37,756 nt of DNA from Variovorax paradoxus (lineage in GTDB: Bacteria > Pseudomonadota > Gammaproteobacteria > Burkholderiales > Burkholderiaceae_C): the NCBI RefSeq assembly GCF_018614915.1, contig NZ_JAGGNU010000071.1, positions 1 through 37,756 of the forward strand, written 5' to 3'. This document shows, piece by piece, positions 17,676 to 24,933 of the stretch. The first letter of the stretch is position 1. The number at the start of each line of letters is the position of its first letter. A program made the position numbers and the translations under genes. Under the pieces are notes generated by a model. The model searched no databases, was not told where the DNA came from, and saw only the letters and a list, made by a program, of their open reading frames with translations.

Positions 17676-18681
17676 GCGCGCGCTCACCTGCGCCGCATGC
17701 GCGGCGGCCGTGCTGCTGGCGGGCTGCGCGAGCGGTCCGCGCGGCGGCCCGGGCATTGGGCGCGATGGCGCGGACGCCAATCCGCCCGCGGGCCTCGGCC
17801 AGGTGCCCGACGCCGAGCCGCGGATCGAGGCGATTCGCAGCAACGGCGGCACCAGCAAGCCCTACGTGGTGCTGGGCCGCTCCTACGTGCCGATCACCGA
17901 CGATCGGCCGTGGCGGGAAACCGGCCTCGCCTCTTGGTACGGACGCAAGTTCCACAGCCAGGCCACCGCCAGCGGCGAGCCCTATGACATGTATGCGATG
18001 ACGGCCGCGCACAAGACGCTGCCGCTGCCGAGCTACGTGCGCGTGCGCAACCCGGCCAACGGGCGCGAGGCGATCGTGCGCGTGAACGACCGCGGCCCCT
18101 TCCACGACGACCGGATCATCGACCTGAGCTACACCGCGGCGCTCAAGCTCGACCTGCTGCGCGGCGTGGCGCCGGTGGAGATCGAGCGCATCACGAACGA
18201 GGACATCCGCGCGGGTACGTGGCGGCGCGGCGACGCGGGCACGGCGCTGGCGTCGGCCGTGCCCATGACGCCACGCGCGCTTGCGCCCGACAGCGTGACC
18301 GTACCGTCAGCGCTCACCACGCCGGTCGTCGCCATGCCGCGCGCGGAGGTGCGCGAGCTCGCGGCGCTGCCGCCGCTCATGCCCGAGGCGGCGCCGCTGC
18401 CGGCAGCGACAACCGAAGCCGCGCCGGCATCGCCGGCATCGCCGAGCTCGGGTTTCTGGGTGCAGCTGGGCGCCTTCAGCCAGCGCGATGGCGTCGACCG
18501 CTTCCAGCAGCAGGTGGCACGCAGCCTGCCCGCGCTGGCGCAGGCGCTCAACGTGTTCGCGGAGCGCGGCACCTACCGGCTGCAGCTCGGGCCCTATGCC
18601 TCGCGCGAGCTGGCGCGCGACACGGCCGAGCAGGTGCGCAACGGCCTGCAGCTCGTGCCCATGATCGTCGAGCGCCGCTGA
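17668..18681 (+). CDS. rlpA: RlpA-family septal-ring lytic transglycosylase lipoprotein with SPOR domain
   Basis: A 337-residue lipoprotein. A signal with lipobox LAGC (17-20) is followed by a double-psi beta-barrel domain (ETGLASWYGRKFHSQATASG at about 87-106, and VRVNDRGPFHDDRIIDLS) carrying the RlpA catalytic pattern, then an Ala/Pro-rich linker and a C-terminal SPOR domain (GFWVQLGAFSQRDGVDRF onward). SPOR domains bind denuded glycan at the division septum, and RlpA cleaves it. The start is a TTG inside the last codons of glnE (8-bp overlap), with GGAAGG just upstream, suggesting translational coupling; other starts in this frame would lose the signal peptide. Confidence 0.92.
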   Translation: MARRALTCAACAAAVLLAGCASGPRGGPGIGRDGADANPPAGLGQVPDAEPRIEAIRSNGGTSKPYVVLGRSYVPITDDRPWRETGLASWYGRKFHSQATASGEPYDMYAMTAAHKTLPLPSYVRVRNPANGREAIVRVNDRGPFHDDRIIDLSYTAALKLDLLRGVAPVEIERITNEDIRAGTWRRGDAGTALASAVPMTPRALAPDSVTVPSALTTPVVAMPRAEVRELAALPPLMPEAAPLPAATTEAAPASPASPSSGFWVQLGAFSQRDGVDRFQQQVARSLPALAQALNVFAERGTYRLQLGPYASRELARDTAEQVRNGLQLVPMIVERR

Positions 18682-18685
18682 GCGC

Positions 18686-19612
18686 TCAGGGCGCGGGCGT
18701 CCTCAGGGCCATCAGCTCCTCGCGCGTGATGGCCCGCGACGCGAACTGCGCGGCAATGCGTTGCAGCTTCTCGGGATTGCGCTGCGTGCGGATGCGCAGG
18801 ATGCGCTCGCCGTCGGTCTCGATGGTCTGCACCGACTCCAGCGCACCGTTGAAGAAGCGAAGCAGCCCCGGTTCGCCATTGACTTCCACGACCTGCAGGC
18901 GCAGACCGGTGCCGAGCAGCCGCGGGACCGCGTAGTAGTACTGCGCAATGCGCTGCGCCCCGCGCAGCATCTTGCGAAACGCCGGCACCTTGCCGCCGCT
19001 GTCGCCGATCAGCTCGACGTCTTCGGCCAGGAGCGCCTTCAGGCGCTTCATGTCGCCGCTGGCGGCAGCCTCGGCAAAGCCCTGCAGCATGCGCAGATGG
19101 GCCTCGCGCCCCACAGTGAAGCGCGGGCGTTCGTCCTGGATCTGGACCTTGGCGCGATGCACCAGTTGGCGGCAGGCGGCCTCGCTCTTGCCGAGCGTCC
19201 TGGCCACGTCCTCGTAGTCGGCATCGAACACCTCGCGCAGCAGGTAGGCGGCGCGCGCTTCGGGCGCAAGCCGCTCGAGCACCGCGAGGAAAGCCATCGA
19301 CACGTCGTCGGCGCGCTCCAGCATCTGCTCGGGCGAGGCCGGCGCGTCAGTCAGCAGCGGCTCGGGCAGCCAGGTGCCGACGTAGTGGTTGCGCTGCTGC
19401 TTGGTGGCGCGCAGCCGGTCGATGCAAAGTCGCGTGACGACCGTCACCAGCCAGGCCTCGGGGTTGTTCAGCGCATCGACGGTGGCATCGTTCCAGCGCA
19501 GCCAGGCGTCCTGCACCACGTCTTCGGCATCGGCGGAGGAGCCGAGCATGCGGTAGGCGATGCCCAGCAGGCGGCGCCGATGGCGGTCGAAAGTAGCGGT
19601 TGAAGCGTCCAT
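18686..19612 (-). CDS. ECF sigma factor, ECF41 (SigJ-like) type with C-terminal SnoaL-like domain
   Basis: A 308-residue alternative sigma factor. Sigma region 2 (LLGIAYRMLGSSADAEDVVQDAWLRW) and region 4 (YEDVARTLGKSEAACRQLVHRA) are followed by a C-terminal SnoaL/NTF2-like domain (about residues 180-285) that in ECF41 factors replaces a separate anti-sigma factor. ECF41 hallmarks are visible: VGTWLPEPL in the linker, GDSGGK in the C-terminal domain and the terminal NPEKLQ. A partner gene of the carboxymuconolactone decarboxylase/oxidoreductase/epimerase kind is usual next door but is absent in the window. The gene converges with rlpA (4 bp apart) and has its own ECF41-type promoter. Confidence 0.93.
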   Translation of the reverse strand: MDASTATFDRHRRRLLGIAYRMLGSSADAEDVVQDAWLRWNDATVDALNNPEAWLVTVVTRLCIDRLRATKQQRNHYVGTWLPEPLLTDAPASPEQMLERADDVSMAFLAVLERLAPEARAAYLLREVFDADYEDVARTLGKSEAACRQLVHRAKVQIQDERPRFTVGREAHLRMLQGFAEAAASGDMKRLKALLAEDVELIGDSGGKVPAFRKMLRGAQRIAQYYYAVPRLLGTGLRLQVVEVNGEPGLLRFFNGALESVQTIETDGERILRIRTQRNPEKLQRIAAQFASRAITREELMALRTPAP

Positions 19613-19622
19613 ATGCCAGCAA

Positions 19623-19649
19623 GACGGACGGGAAGCCGGTCTTGTGACG
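19623..19649 (-). promoter_or_regulatory. Putative ECF41-type promoter (autoregulation)
   Basis: On the minus strand the sequence reads CGTCACA (19649-19643), exactly 16 bases, then CGTC (19626-19623). The published ECF41 consensus is TGTCACA-N16-CGTC, so only the first base differs. The -10 element ends just 10 bases before the ATG of the sigma gene at 19612, so the transcript would be nearly leaderless. The match is read directly; function is inferred. Confidence 0.72.
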
Positions 19650-19688
19650 GACGCTGTGCGAACCGGGGGCTCAGGGGGATCTGGAGGA

Positions 19689-20546
19689 TCAGGCCCCTTG
19701 GTAGGCCGGCTGGGGGCCGAGCGAAGCCGCCAACTCCTTGCGGTAGCGGTTCAGCTCCTGCACGGTCTTGAAGCTGCGGTTCATCAACAGGCTCAGGTTG
19801 TGCAGGATGCGCTCGCCGACCTTGTTCTCCCAGACGGAATCGAACTTGATCTGCTTGTCCAGCCAGTGCTCGAGCCAGTCGGGGTCGGGCACGCGGCTCT
19901 GGATGGTGTCGCGCGGGAACAGCGCCTTGTTGACGTGCAGGTTGGTCGGATGCAGCGCCTGCGCGGTGCGCCGCGCGCTGGCCATCAGCACGCCGACCTT
20001 GGTGAAGGCCGCGCGCGCCTCGTCGCCGAATTTTTCCATCGCCCGCTTCATGTAGCGCAGGTAGGCGCCGCCGTGGCGGGCCTCGTCCTGGCTCAGCGTG
20101 GTGTAGATGTGCTTGATGACCGGCTCGGTGTGCCACTCGGCCGCGCGGCGGTACCAGTGGTTCAGGCGGATCTCGCCGCAGAAATGCAGCATCAGCGTTT
20201 CGAGCGGCGGCGCGGGGTCGAAGTCGAAGCGCACATCGTGCAGCTCCTGTTCGGTGGGCGCGTGCTGGGGGCTGAAGCGCTTCAGGTATTCCATCAGCAC
20301 CAGCGAGTGCTTCTGCTCCTCGAAGAACCAGATCGACATGAAGGCCGAGAAGTCGCTGTCATGCCGGTTGTCGCGCAGGAACATCTCGGTGGCCGGCAGC
20401 GCCGCCCATTCCGTGATCGCGTTCATCTTGATGGTCTGGGCCTGCTCTTCGGACAGGCGGCTTGCATCGAAAGACTGCCATGGAATATCCTTGTCCATGT
20501 CCCAGCGGACGGATTCGAGCTGTCTGAAGAGTTCCGGATAAAGCAT
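19689..20546 (-). CDS. Ferritin-like diiron protein, acyl-ACP desaturase-related
   Basis: A 285-residue helical protein with two carboxylate-histidine motifs expected of a diiron four-helix bundle: FFEEQKHS (EExxH, near residue 97) and SQDEARHG (DExxH, near residue 179). This is the pattern of the acyl-ACP desaturase/ferritin-like superfamily, where the di-iron centre activates O2. Length and motif spacing fit that group, but the exact substrate cannot be assigned. The ATG at 20546 is preceded by an AAGAAAG ribosome-binding site; the longer open frame upstream lies in the shared promoter region with the divergent peroxidase gene. The ECF41 sigma gene follows on the same strand after 76 bp. 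Confidence 0.72.
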   Translation of the reverse strand: MLYPELFRQLESVRWDMDKDIPWQSFDASRLSEEQAQTIKMNAITEWAALPATEMFLRDNRHDSDFSAFMSIWFFEEQKHSLVLMEYLKRFSPQHAPTEQELHDVRFDFDPAPPLETLMLHFCGEIRLNHWYRRAAEWHTEPVIKHIYTTLSQDEARHGGAYLRYMKRAMEKFGDEARAAFTKVGVLMASARRTAQALHPTNLHVNKALFPRDTIQSRVPDPDWLEHWLDKQIKFDSVWENKVGERILHNLSLLMNRSFKTVQELNRYRKELAASLGPQPAYQGA

Positions 20547-20676
20547 CAATGTCTTTCTTAAGGCCGCCGATTTTAATCGGCAGGTTTGGCGCCTTCGTGA
20601 CAAGCGCGCGATGATGGTGGCTGCATGCGCCCCCGGTGGCGCGGATGCACCCTTTTTTCATACCGGAAACCTCGCC

Positions 20677-21264
20677 ATGCGAATTTCGATTCGACGCCCA
20701 GCGCTTCTTCTTTCGACGGCTGCAGCTGCCGCCTTCATGCTCCCGCTCGGCGCCAGCGCCCAGGGTGCGAGCGCCCCGGCGGCCTGCCCGCCGATCCTGC
20801 AGCACACCTTCCCGCGGCTGCAAGACGAAAAACCCCAAGCGCTGTGCCAGTACGCGGGCAAGGTGGTGCTGGTGGTCAATACGGCGAGCTTTTGCGGCTT
20901 CACCCCGCAGTACAAGGGCCTGGAGGCGCTGGACAGCAAGTACCGCTCGCGCGGGCTGGTGGTGCTGGGTTTTCCCTCCAACGACTTCTCGCAGGAGTCG
21001 GGCACCAACAAGGAGATCGCCGAGTTCTGCGAAAGCACCTTCGGCGTGAAGTTTCCGATGTTCGCCAAGTCCTCGGTCCGCGGTGCGGACGCCAATCCGC
21101 TGTTCAAGGAGCTGGCGCAAGTCTCGGGCACCACGCCGAAGTGGAACTTCTACAAGTACCTGATCGGCCGCGACGGCAAGGTGGTCGAGTCCTATTCGAG
21201 CATGACCTCGCCGGACGATCGCGCTTTCGTGCGCGACCTGGAAAAGCAGCTCGGTCCCCAGTGA
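20677..21264 (+). CDS. Glutathione peroxidase-family protein, exported
   Basis: A 195-residue thiol peroxidase with an N-terminal Sec-type signal peptide (RRPALLLSTAAAAAFMLPLGASAQ), so it is probably periplasmic. The peroxidatic residue is Cys, in NTASFCGFTPQYKGLEAL; the Trp-Asn pair appears in PKWNFYKYLIG. The segment usually written GFPCNQF is GFPSNDF here, so the usual catalytic Gln position is Asp. Thioredoxin-like reductants are common for such Cys enzymes. The ATG at 20677 is chosen because it begins the signal peptide. It is divergent from the ferritin-like gene. Confidence 0.9.
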   Translation: MRISIRRPALLLSTAAAAAFMLPLGASAQGASAPAACPPILQHTFPRLQDEKPQALCQYAGKVVLVVNTASFCGFTPQYKGLEALDSKYRSRGLVVLGFPSNDFSQESGTNKEIAEFCESTFGVKFPMFAKSSVRGADANPLFKELAQVSGTTPKWNFYKYLIGRDGKVVESYSSMTSPDDRAFVRDLEKQLGPQ

Positions 21265-21504
21265 TTCGGCGCCGCTCGCGCCTCGTCACAAATGCTTACC
21301 ACTGCCGCGGGAACCGGCTCCCGCGGGCGGGGCTCATACCGGTCTCGGGCGCGGAAAGCCCGATCATTTTCATGTTGCGAGGTCTTCCAGGCGCTTGCCG
21401 TCAGGTCGAAATCCCGAGGCGATTCTTCTCCTCCTCCCTCCCTCCCTCCTTCGTTTCGGGGCGCCTCGCAGCATTTTTATATTCCTCCGGGTCGAAGCCA
21501 AAAG

Positions 21505-21534
21505 AAAAGGCGCCTTTCGGCGCCTTTTTGTTTT
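21505..21534. terminator. Bidirectional rho-independent terminator
   Basis: A perfect 10-bp stem, AAAAGGCGCC with GGCGCCTTTT, closed by a TTTC loop and followed by a T-rich run on the plus strand; the A-run on the other side serves the minus strand. It sits between the convergent glutathione peroxidase (stop 21264) and glutathione S-transferase (stop 21541) genes. The preceding part of the gap (21265-21500) holds no gene I can support. Confidence 0.9.
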
Positions 21535-21540
21535 TCCCGA

Positions 21541-22152
21541 TCAGGGCTGGGTGTCGGCAAAGCTGGGCCTGAGCATCAGCTTGTCGTACAGCTTGCCGAG
21601 GTTCGGGTGCTCGCCGCGCCAGTCGATCTCCGGAAAGCGGTAGCCGACCCAGCCGAGCGCACAGCCGACCGCGATGTCGGACAGGCTCAGGTGGATGCCG
21701 CTGCAAAAGGGCTTGTCGCCCAGGCCCTTGGCCATCGCGCGGATGCCGCCTTCGACCTTGGCGCGCTGGCGATCGATCCAGGCCTGGCTGCGCTCGCCAT
21801 CGGCGCGGTGCGCCCAGGTCGCCTCGAGGCGCCAGAGCACGCCGGCATCCATCACGCCGTCGGCCAGTGCCTCCCAGGTCTTCACTTCGGCACGCTCGCG
21901 GCTTTGCTGCGGGATCAGCTTGCCGACCGGCGACAGGGTGTCGAGGTACTCGACGATCACGCGCGAATCGAACATGGCTTCGCTGGCGTCCATGATCAGG
22001 CAAGGCACCTTGCCCAGCGGGTTGGAAGCCGCAATGGTGCTGTCGGCGGACCAGACGTCTTCGATCACGAACTGGTAGTCGAGCCGCTTTTCGGCCATGA
22101 CCACGCGCACCTTGCGCACATAGGGGCTGGCAGCGGATCCGATCAGTTTCAT
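21541..22152 (-). CDS. Glutathione S-transferase family protein
   Basis: A 203-residue cytosolic GST. The N-terminal thioredoxin-like domain starts MKLIGSAASPYVRKVRVVMAEK and has the glutathione-binding cis-Pro region NPLGKVPCLIM and the D-S pair in MFDSRVIVEYLD; an all-helical C-terminal domain follows (PFCSGIHLSLSDIAVGCALGW). The Ser in ASPYVRKV is a likely thiol-activating residue. A strong GGGGAGAG ribosome-binding site lies 6-7 bases before the ATG at 22152. The IS200/IS605-type element ends about 46 bp upstream of this start, so its insertion probably displaced the original promoter region. Confidence 0.93.
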   Translation of the reverse strand: MKLIGSAASPYVRKVRVVMAEKRLDYQFVIEDVWSADSTIAASNPLGKVPCLIMDASEAMFDSRVIVEYLDTLSPVGKLIPQQSRERAEVKTWEALADGVMDAGVLWRLEATWAHRADGERSQAWIDRQRAKVEGGIRAMAKGLGDKPFCSGIHLSLSDIAVGCALGWVGYRFPEIDWRGEHPNLGKLYDKLMLRPSFADTQP

Positions 22153-22210
22153 GCAGGCTCTCTCCCCTCTGGGGTCGTCGTTGTAGCGTTTTGATTCTAG
22201 TTGACGTCCT

Positions 22211-22230
22211 CCCCGCCCGGACGGACGGGG
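22211..22230 (-). repeat. Right-end hairpin of the IS200/IS605-type element
   Basis: CCCCG (22211-22215) pairs with CGGGG (22226-22230). The flanking bases on the minus strand are GAGT before and AGGACGTCAA after, the usual right-end context in this family. In TnpB systems the guide RNA scaffold is encoded by the 3' part of tnpB plus this end, so any omega-RNA would read through here into flanking DNA toward the GST gene. Confidence 0.75.
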
Positions 22231-22234
22231 ACTC

Positions 22235-23609
22235 CTACCGCGCCACGCATGGGGCACGCCCACGCACGGTCGTTTCGGTGGGTTCCTGCGCCTGTCCCGC
22301 GGGCGCGAGCCCTCGGGCCTTCGAAGCTGCACCCTTAACGCTCGCGCATGACAGGTGTCTAACGTCCTCTTCGCAGGCGGCAGTTTCTGGTTGCCCAGAA
22401 GCCCGCCCTTCGGCTGTTCGCACAGCCCAAGCCGCGCGTCCCGCGGTCAAAATGTTCTTTGAAGCATGCACATCCGCATGCTCCGCGTGGTCACACGCCG
22501 CACAGAAAAAGAGCGCTTGGCTCTTTCGGTTGTCAGCGCTCAGGTGGCCGCAAACACGGCACGTGCAACTGGTATAGGCCGGATTGACCTTCACCAGTTC
22601 GCCACCACGCGAGGCGAGCTTGTATTCAAGCAAACGGGCAAACTGGCCCCAGCCTTGGTCGAGGATGGCTTTGTTTAGCCCGGCCTTGCCTCGGACGTTC
22701 TTGCCAGGCTTCGCGGCCGTGCCCTTAGCCGTGGCCGACATGGCAGCTACGCGCAGATCCTCAATTGCAATCACAGGGTGTGCATCCGCCAACTCCGTCG
22801 TCAACTTGTGCAGCCAGTCATTGCGCTGACTTGCGATGCTTCGGTGCAATGCCGCCAAGCGCTTGACCGCTGTCTTCCGGTTGCGGCCGCCAATCTTTTT
22901 GCGCGCGACCGCGCGTTGGTAACGGCGGAGACGTCGTTGCTGGCGCTTGGTCGCATTCAACGGCGCGACTAAGGAGCCTTCGCTCGTCGCCGCGAAGACG
23001 GTGACGCCCAAGTCAACGCCCAGCGTCGGTTCAAGCCCAGCGGCCGGCATCACAGCAGGGCTGCGCGTCTGAATCGAGACGAACCAGCGATTGCCCTGTC
23101 GGGTCACGGTGGCGTTGCGCAGCTCACCCTGAATCTCACGGCTTTGTCGCAGGCGCAGCCAGCCTAGCCTGGGTAGGAGGACCCGTGCGTTCACTGCATC
23201 GAGCCGTACCCGTCTTCGAATTGGGGAAGCGCAGACCGCCCTCTTGGCCCCGGACCTTGAAGCGTGGATAGCCCGGTGGCCCAATTCCCGCCTTCGCGTT
23301 CCTGAAGAAGCGCTGGAAGGCTTTGTCCAGGCCCTTCAGCGTCTGCTGCAGGGGATCGCAGGAGACGTCGGCCAACCACTTCGTTTCTTGGGCGTTGCGC
23401 CAGGAAGTCAGCCACTTGCACATTTGTGCAAAGCCAGCGTACTTCTCGCCTCGCTCTTGTCTAGCCTGCTGCTCGGCCAACGCCGCGTTCCACACCCAGC
23501 GGCAGGCGCCTAGATAGCGGCGCAGGTGGCGTTCTTGGGCCGGTTTCGCGCGCAGCGCATAGCGATAGGCCTTCAGGGTATGGCCGGCGGGGTCAGAAAG
23601 ACTGGACAT
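22235..23609 (-). pseudogene. tnpB: tnpB (RNA-guided nuclease/IS1341-type OrfB), one frameshift
   Basis: TnpB is the accessory RNA-guided endonuclease of IS200/IS605 elements. The N-terminal part (23609 to about 23215) encodes the helix-rich domain (AYRYALRAKPAQERHLRRYLGACRWVWN) to GGLRFPNSK. The rest is in the +1 frame (to stop 22235), with LPRLGWLRLRQSREIQGEL, RuvC motif I GVDLGVTVFA (Asp), motif II AIEDLRV (Glu), a Cys4 zinc ribbon (CTCRVCGH and FFCAACDH) and motif III HADVHASKN (Asp). All catalytic residues survive; the change looks like one extra base near the CCCC run at 23223-23226 or shortly after. The tail with QEPTE is typical. Either recent inactivation or a sequencing error. Confidence 0.85.
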
Positions 23610-23618
23610 AAATCCAGT
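23601..23618 (-). promoter_or_regulatory. Hairpin enclosing the tnpB start codon
   Basis: On the minus strand ACTGGA-TTTATG-TCCAGT forms a perfect 6-bp stem whose loop contains the tnpB ATG. IS200-family elements are known to limit transposase translation by hairpins in the leader; this would hide the start codon itself. It may also be part of the element's left end. Reading is direct, function inferred. Confidence 0.5.
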
Positions 23619-23781
23619 ATTTCATGCCCATAGCATCACGCACAAGGTGTGATGGCAAAAATGTCAGTGGAGGGAACGGCTACGCCAGCCAGGCTCTGTC
23701 TCCCGAAGGCTTTTCCGGGCACTTGGCGAACGTGCGCAGTGCAGAATCGGCCACATACCAACGAGGGAGAAGGTAGAAAGC

Positions 23782-24933
23782 ATGGACATCGAAGCGCCCG
23801 TCGACGCCACCCCGGAACGCCATCCGATCGAGTTCACGGCCAGCGGCAGCGAGTATTTCCGCATCTGGATCGTGAACCTGCTACTGATCCTCGTCACCCT
23901 GGGCATCTACCTGCCCTGGGCCAAGGTCCGCAAGCTCAAGTACTTCTACAGCAACACCTGGGTCGGCGGCGACGCGCTCGACTTCCACGGCGAGCCGGCC
24001 AAGATGCTGCGCGGCACGCTGATCGCGGCCGGTTTCCTGATTGCCTATTCGGTGGGCAGCAACTTCTCCGGCTGGGCCGCGCTGGTGGCGGCGCTGGCCT
24101 TCGTCGCGTTGTGGCCGGCCCTGTTCCGTGCCGCGATGCGCTTCCGGCTCGCCAACACGAGCTGGCGTGGCCTGCGCTTCCACTTCGCCGGCGACACGGC
24201 CGGCGCCTACGCCTGCATGGTGCCGCCATTGGCGCTGGCGCTGCTGCCGGTAGCGCTCGCAGGCGCGATGGCCGGTACGCCCGGTGACCAGAAGGCCCTG
24301 CCGGCCGTCGCGGCCGGCGTGATCGGCCTCGGCATGATGCTCTTCGTGGTCGGCCTGCCCTACTTCCTCTGGCGCGTGAAGCGCTATCAGCACGGCAACT
24401 ACGCCATCGGCGGCCTGCAGACCCGGCTCAAGGCCGACGTGGGCGTGCTCTACGGCATCTTCATCAAGCTGATCGCACTGAGTTTCGTGGCCTTCCTGAT
24501 CGCCATCGTCGTGTTCGGCGGCCTGGCCTTCGCCGGCCGCAAGAGCGGCATGGGCGCGGCCTTCGTGGTGCTGGCCGTGGTGCTCGGCTTCGGCGGCATC
24601 CTGCTGTTCAACATCCTGCCCAAGTCCTATCTGCAGGTGCGGCTGCAGAACCTGCTGTGGTCGACCACCGGCAACGAGCTGATGCGATTCGACAGCCGCC
24701 TGCTGCTCAAGAGCTACCTGGGCCTGCAGTGCAAGAACTACCTGCTGATCTTCCTGACCCTGGGCCTCTACTGGCCCTTCGCAGTGGTGAACACGCGGCG
24801 CGCGCAGGTCGAAGCGGTCGAACTGCAGACCCGCATCGGACTGGACCAGATCAGCCAGGTGGCGCGCCGCGAGGAGCCGGGCGCGACCGGGGACATGGCG
24901 GCCGATCTGTTCGGCCTGGACATCGGGATGTGA
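23782..24933 (+). CDS. yjgN: YjgN-family (DUF898) inner-membrane protein
   Basis: A 383-residue polytopic membrane protein of the DUF898/YjgN family. The repeated family pattern is visible twice: FRIWIVNLLLILVTLGIYLPWAKVRKLKYFYSNTW near residues 26-60 and NYLLIFLTLGLYWPFAVVNTRR near the C-terminus. Additional hydrophobic segments lie between them. The molecular function is unknown in the family. A strong purine-rich ribosome-binding site (GAGGGAGAAGG) precedes the ATG. Its stop overlaps the GTG start of the M48 peptidase (ATGTGA), so the two are translationally coupled. The 23655-23781 leader shows no other gene. Confidence 0.92.
   Translation: MDIEAPVDATPERHPIEFTASGSEYFRIWIVNLLLILVTLGIYLPWAKVRKLKYFYSNTWVGGDALDFHGEPAKMLRGTLIAAGFLIAYSVGSNFSGWAALVAALAFVALWPALFRAAMRFRLANTSWRGLRFHFAGDTAGAYACMVPPLALALLPVALAGAMAGTPGDQKALPAVAAGVIGLGMMLFVVGLPYFLWRVKRYQHGNYAIGGLQTRLKADVGVLYGIFIKLIALSFVAFLIAIVVFGGLAFAGRKSGMGAAFVVLAVVLGFGGILLFNILPKSYLQVRLQNLLWSTTGNELMRFDSRLLLKSYLGLQCKNYLLIFLTLGLYWPFAVVNTRRAQVEAVELQTRIGLDQISQVARREEPGATGDMAADLFGLDIGM

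Larger units (their letters stand above)
22199..23655 (-). mobile_element. IS200/IS605-family element of the IS1341 type (tnpB only)
   Basis: The element holds a tnpB gene, no tnpA, and a recognisable right end. On the minus strand the right end reads GGAGTCCCCG...CGGGGAGGACGTCAA (22237-22201), matching the usual IS605-group 3' end, where a short GC hairpin is followed by GGAGGATGTCAA or similar. The left end is not certain; hairpins at 23601-23618 and 23634-23654 are candidates. Without tnpA it would need a helper in trans to move. It sits between the GST gene and yjgN. Confidence 0.82.

Noticed and set aside
14850..17858. Open frame of about 1000 codons opposite glnE
   Set aside because: Antisense shadow of glnE with no motifs.
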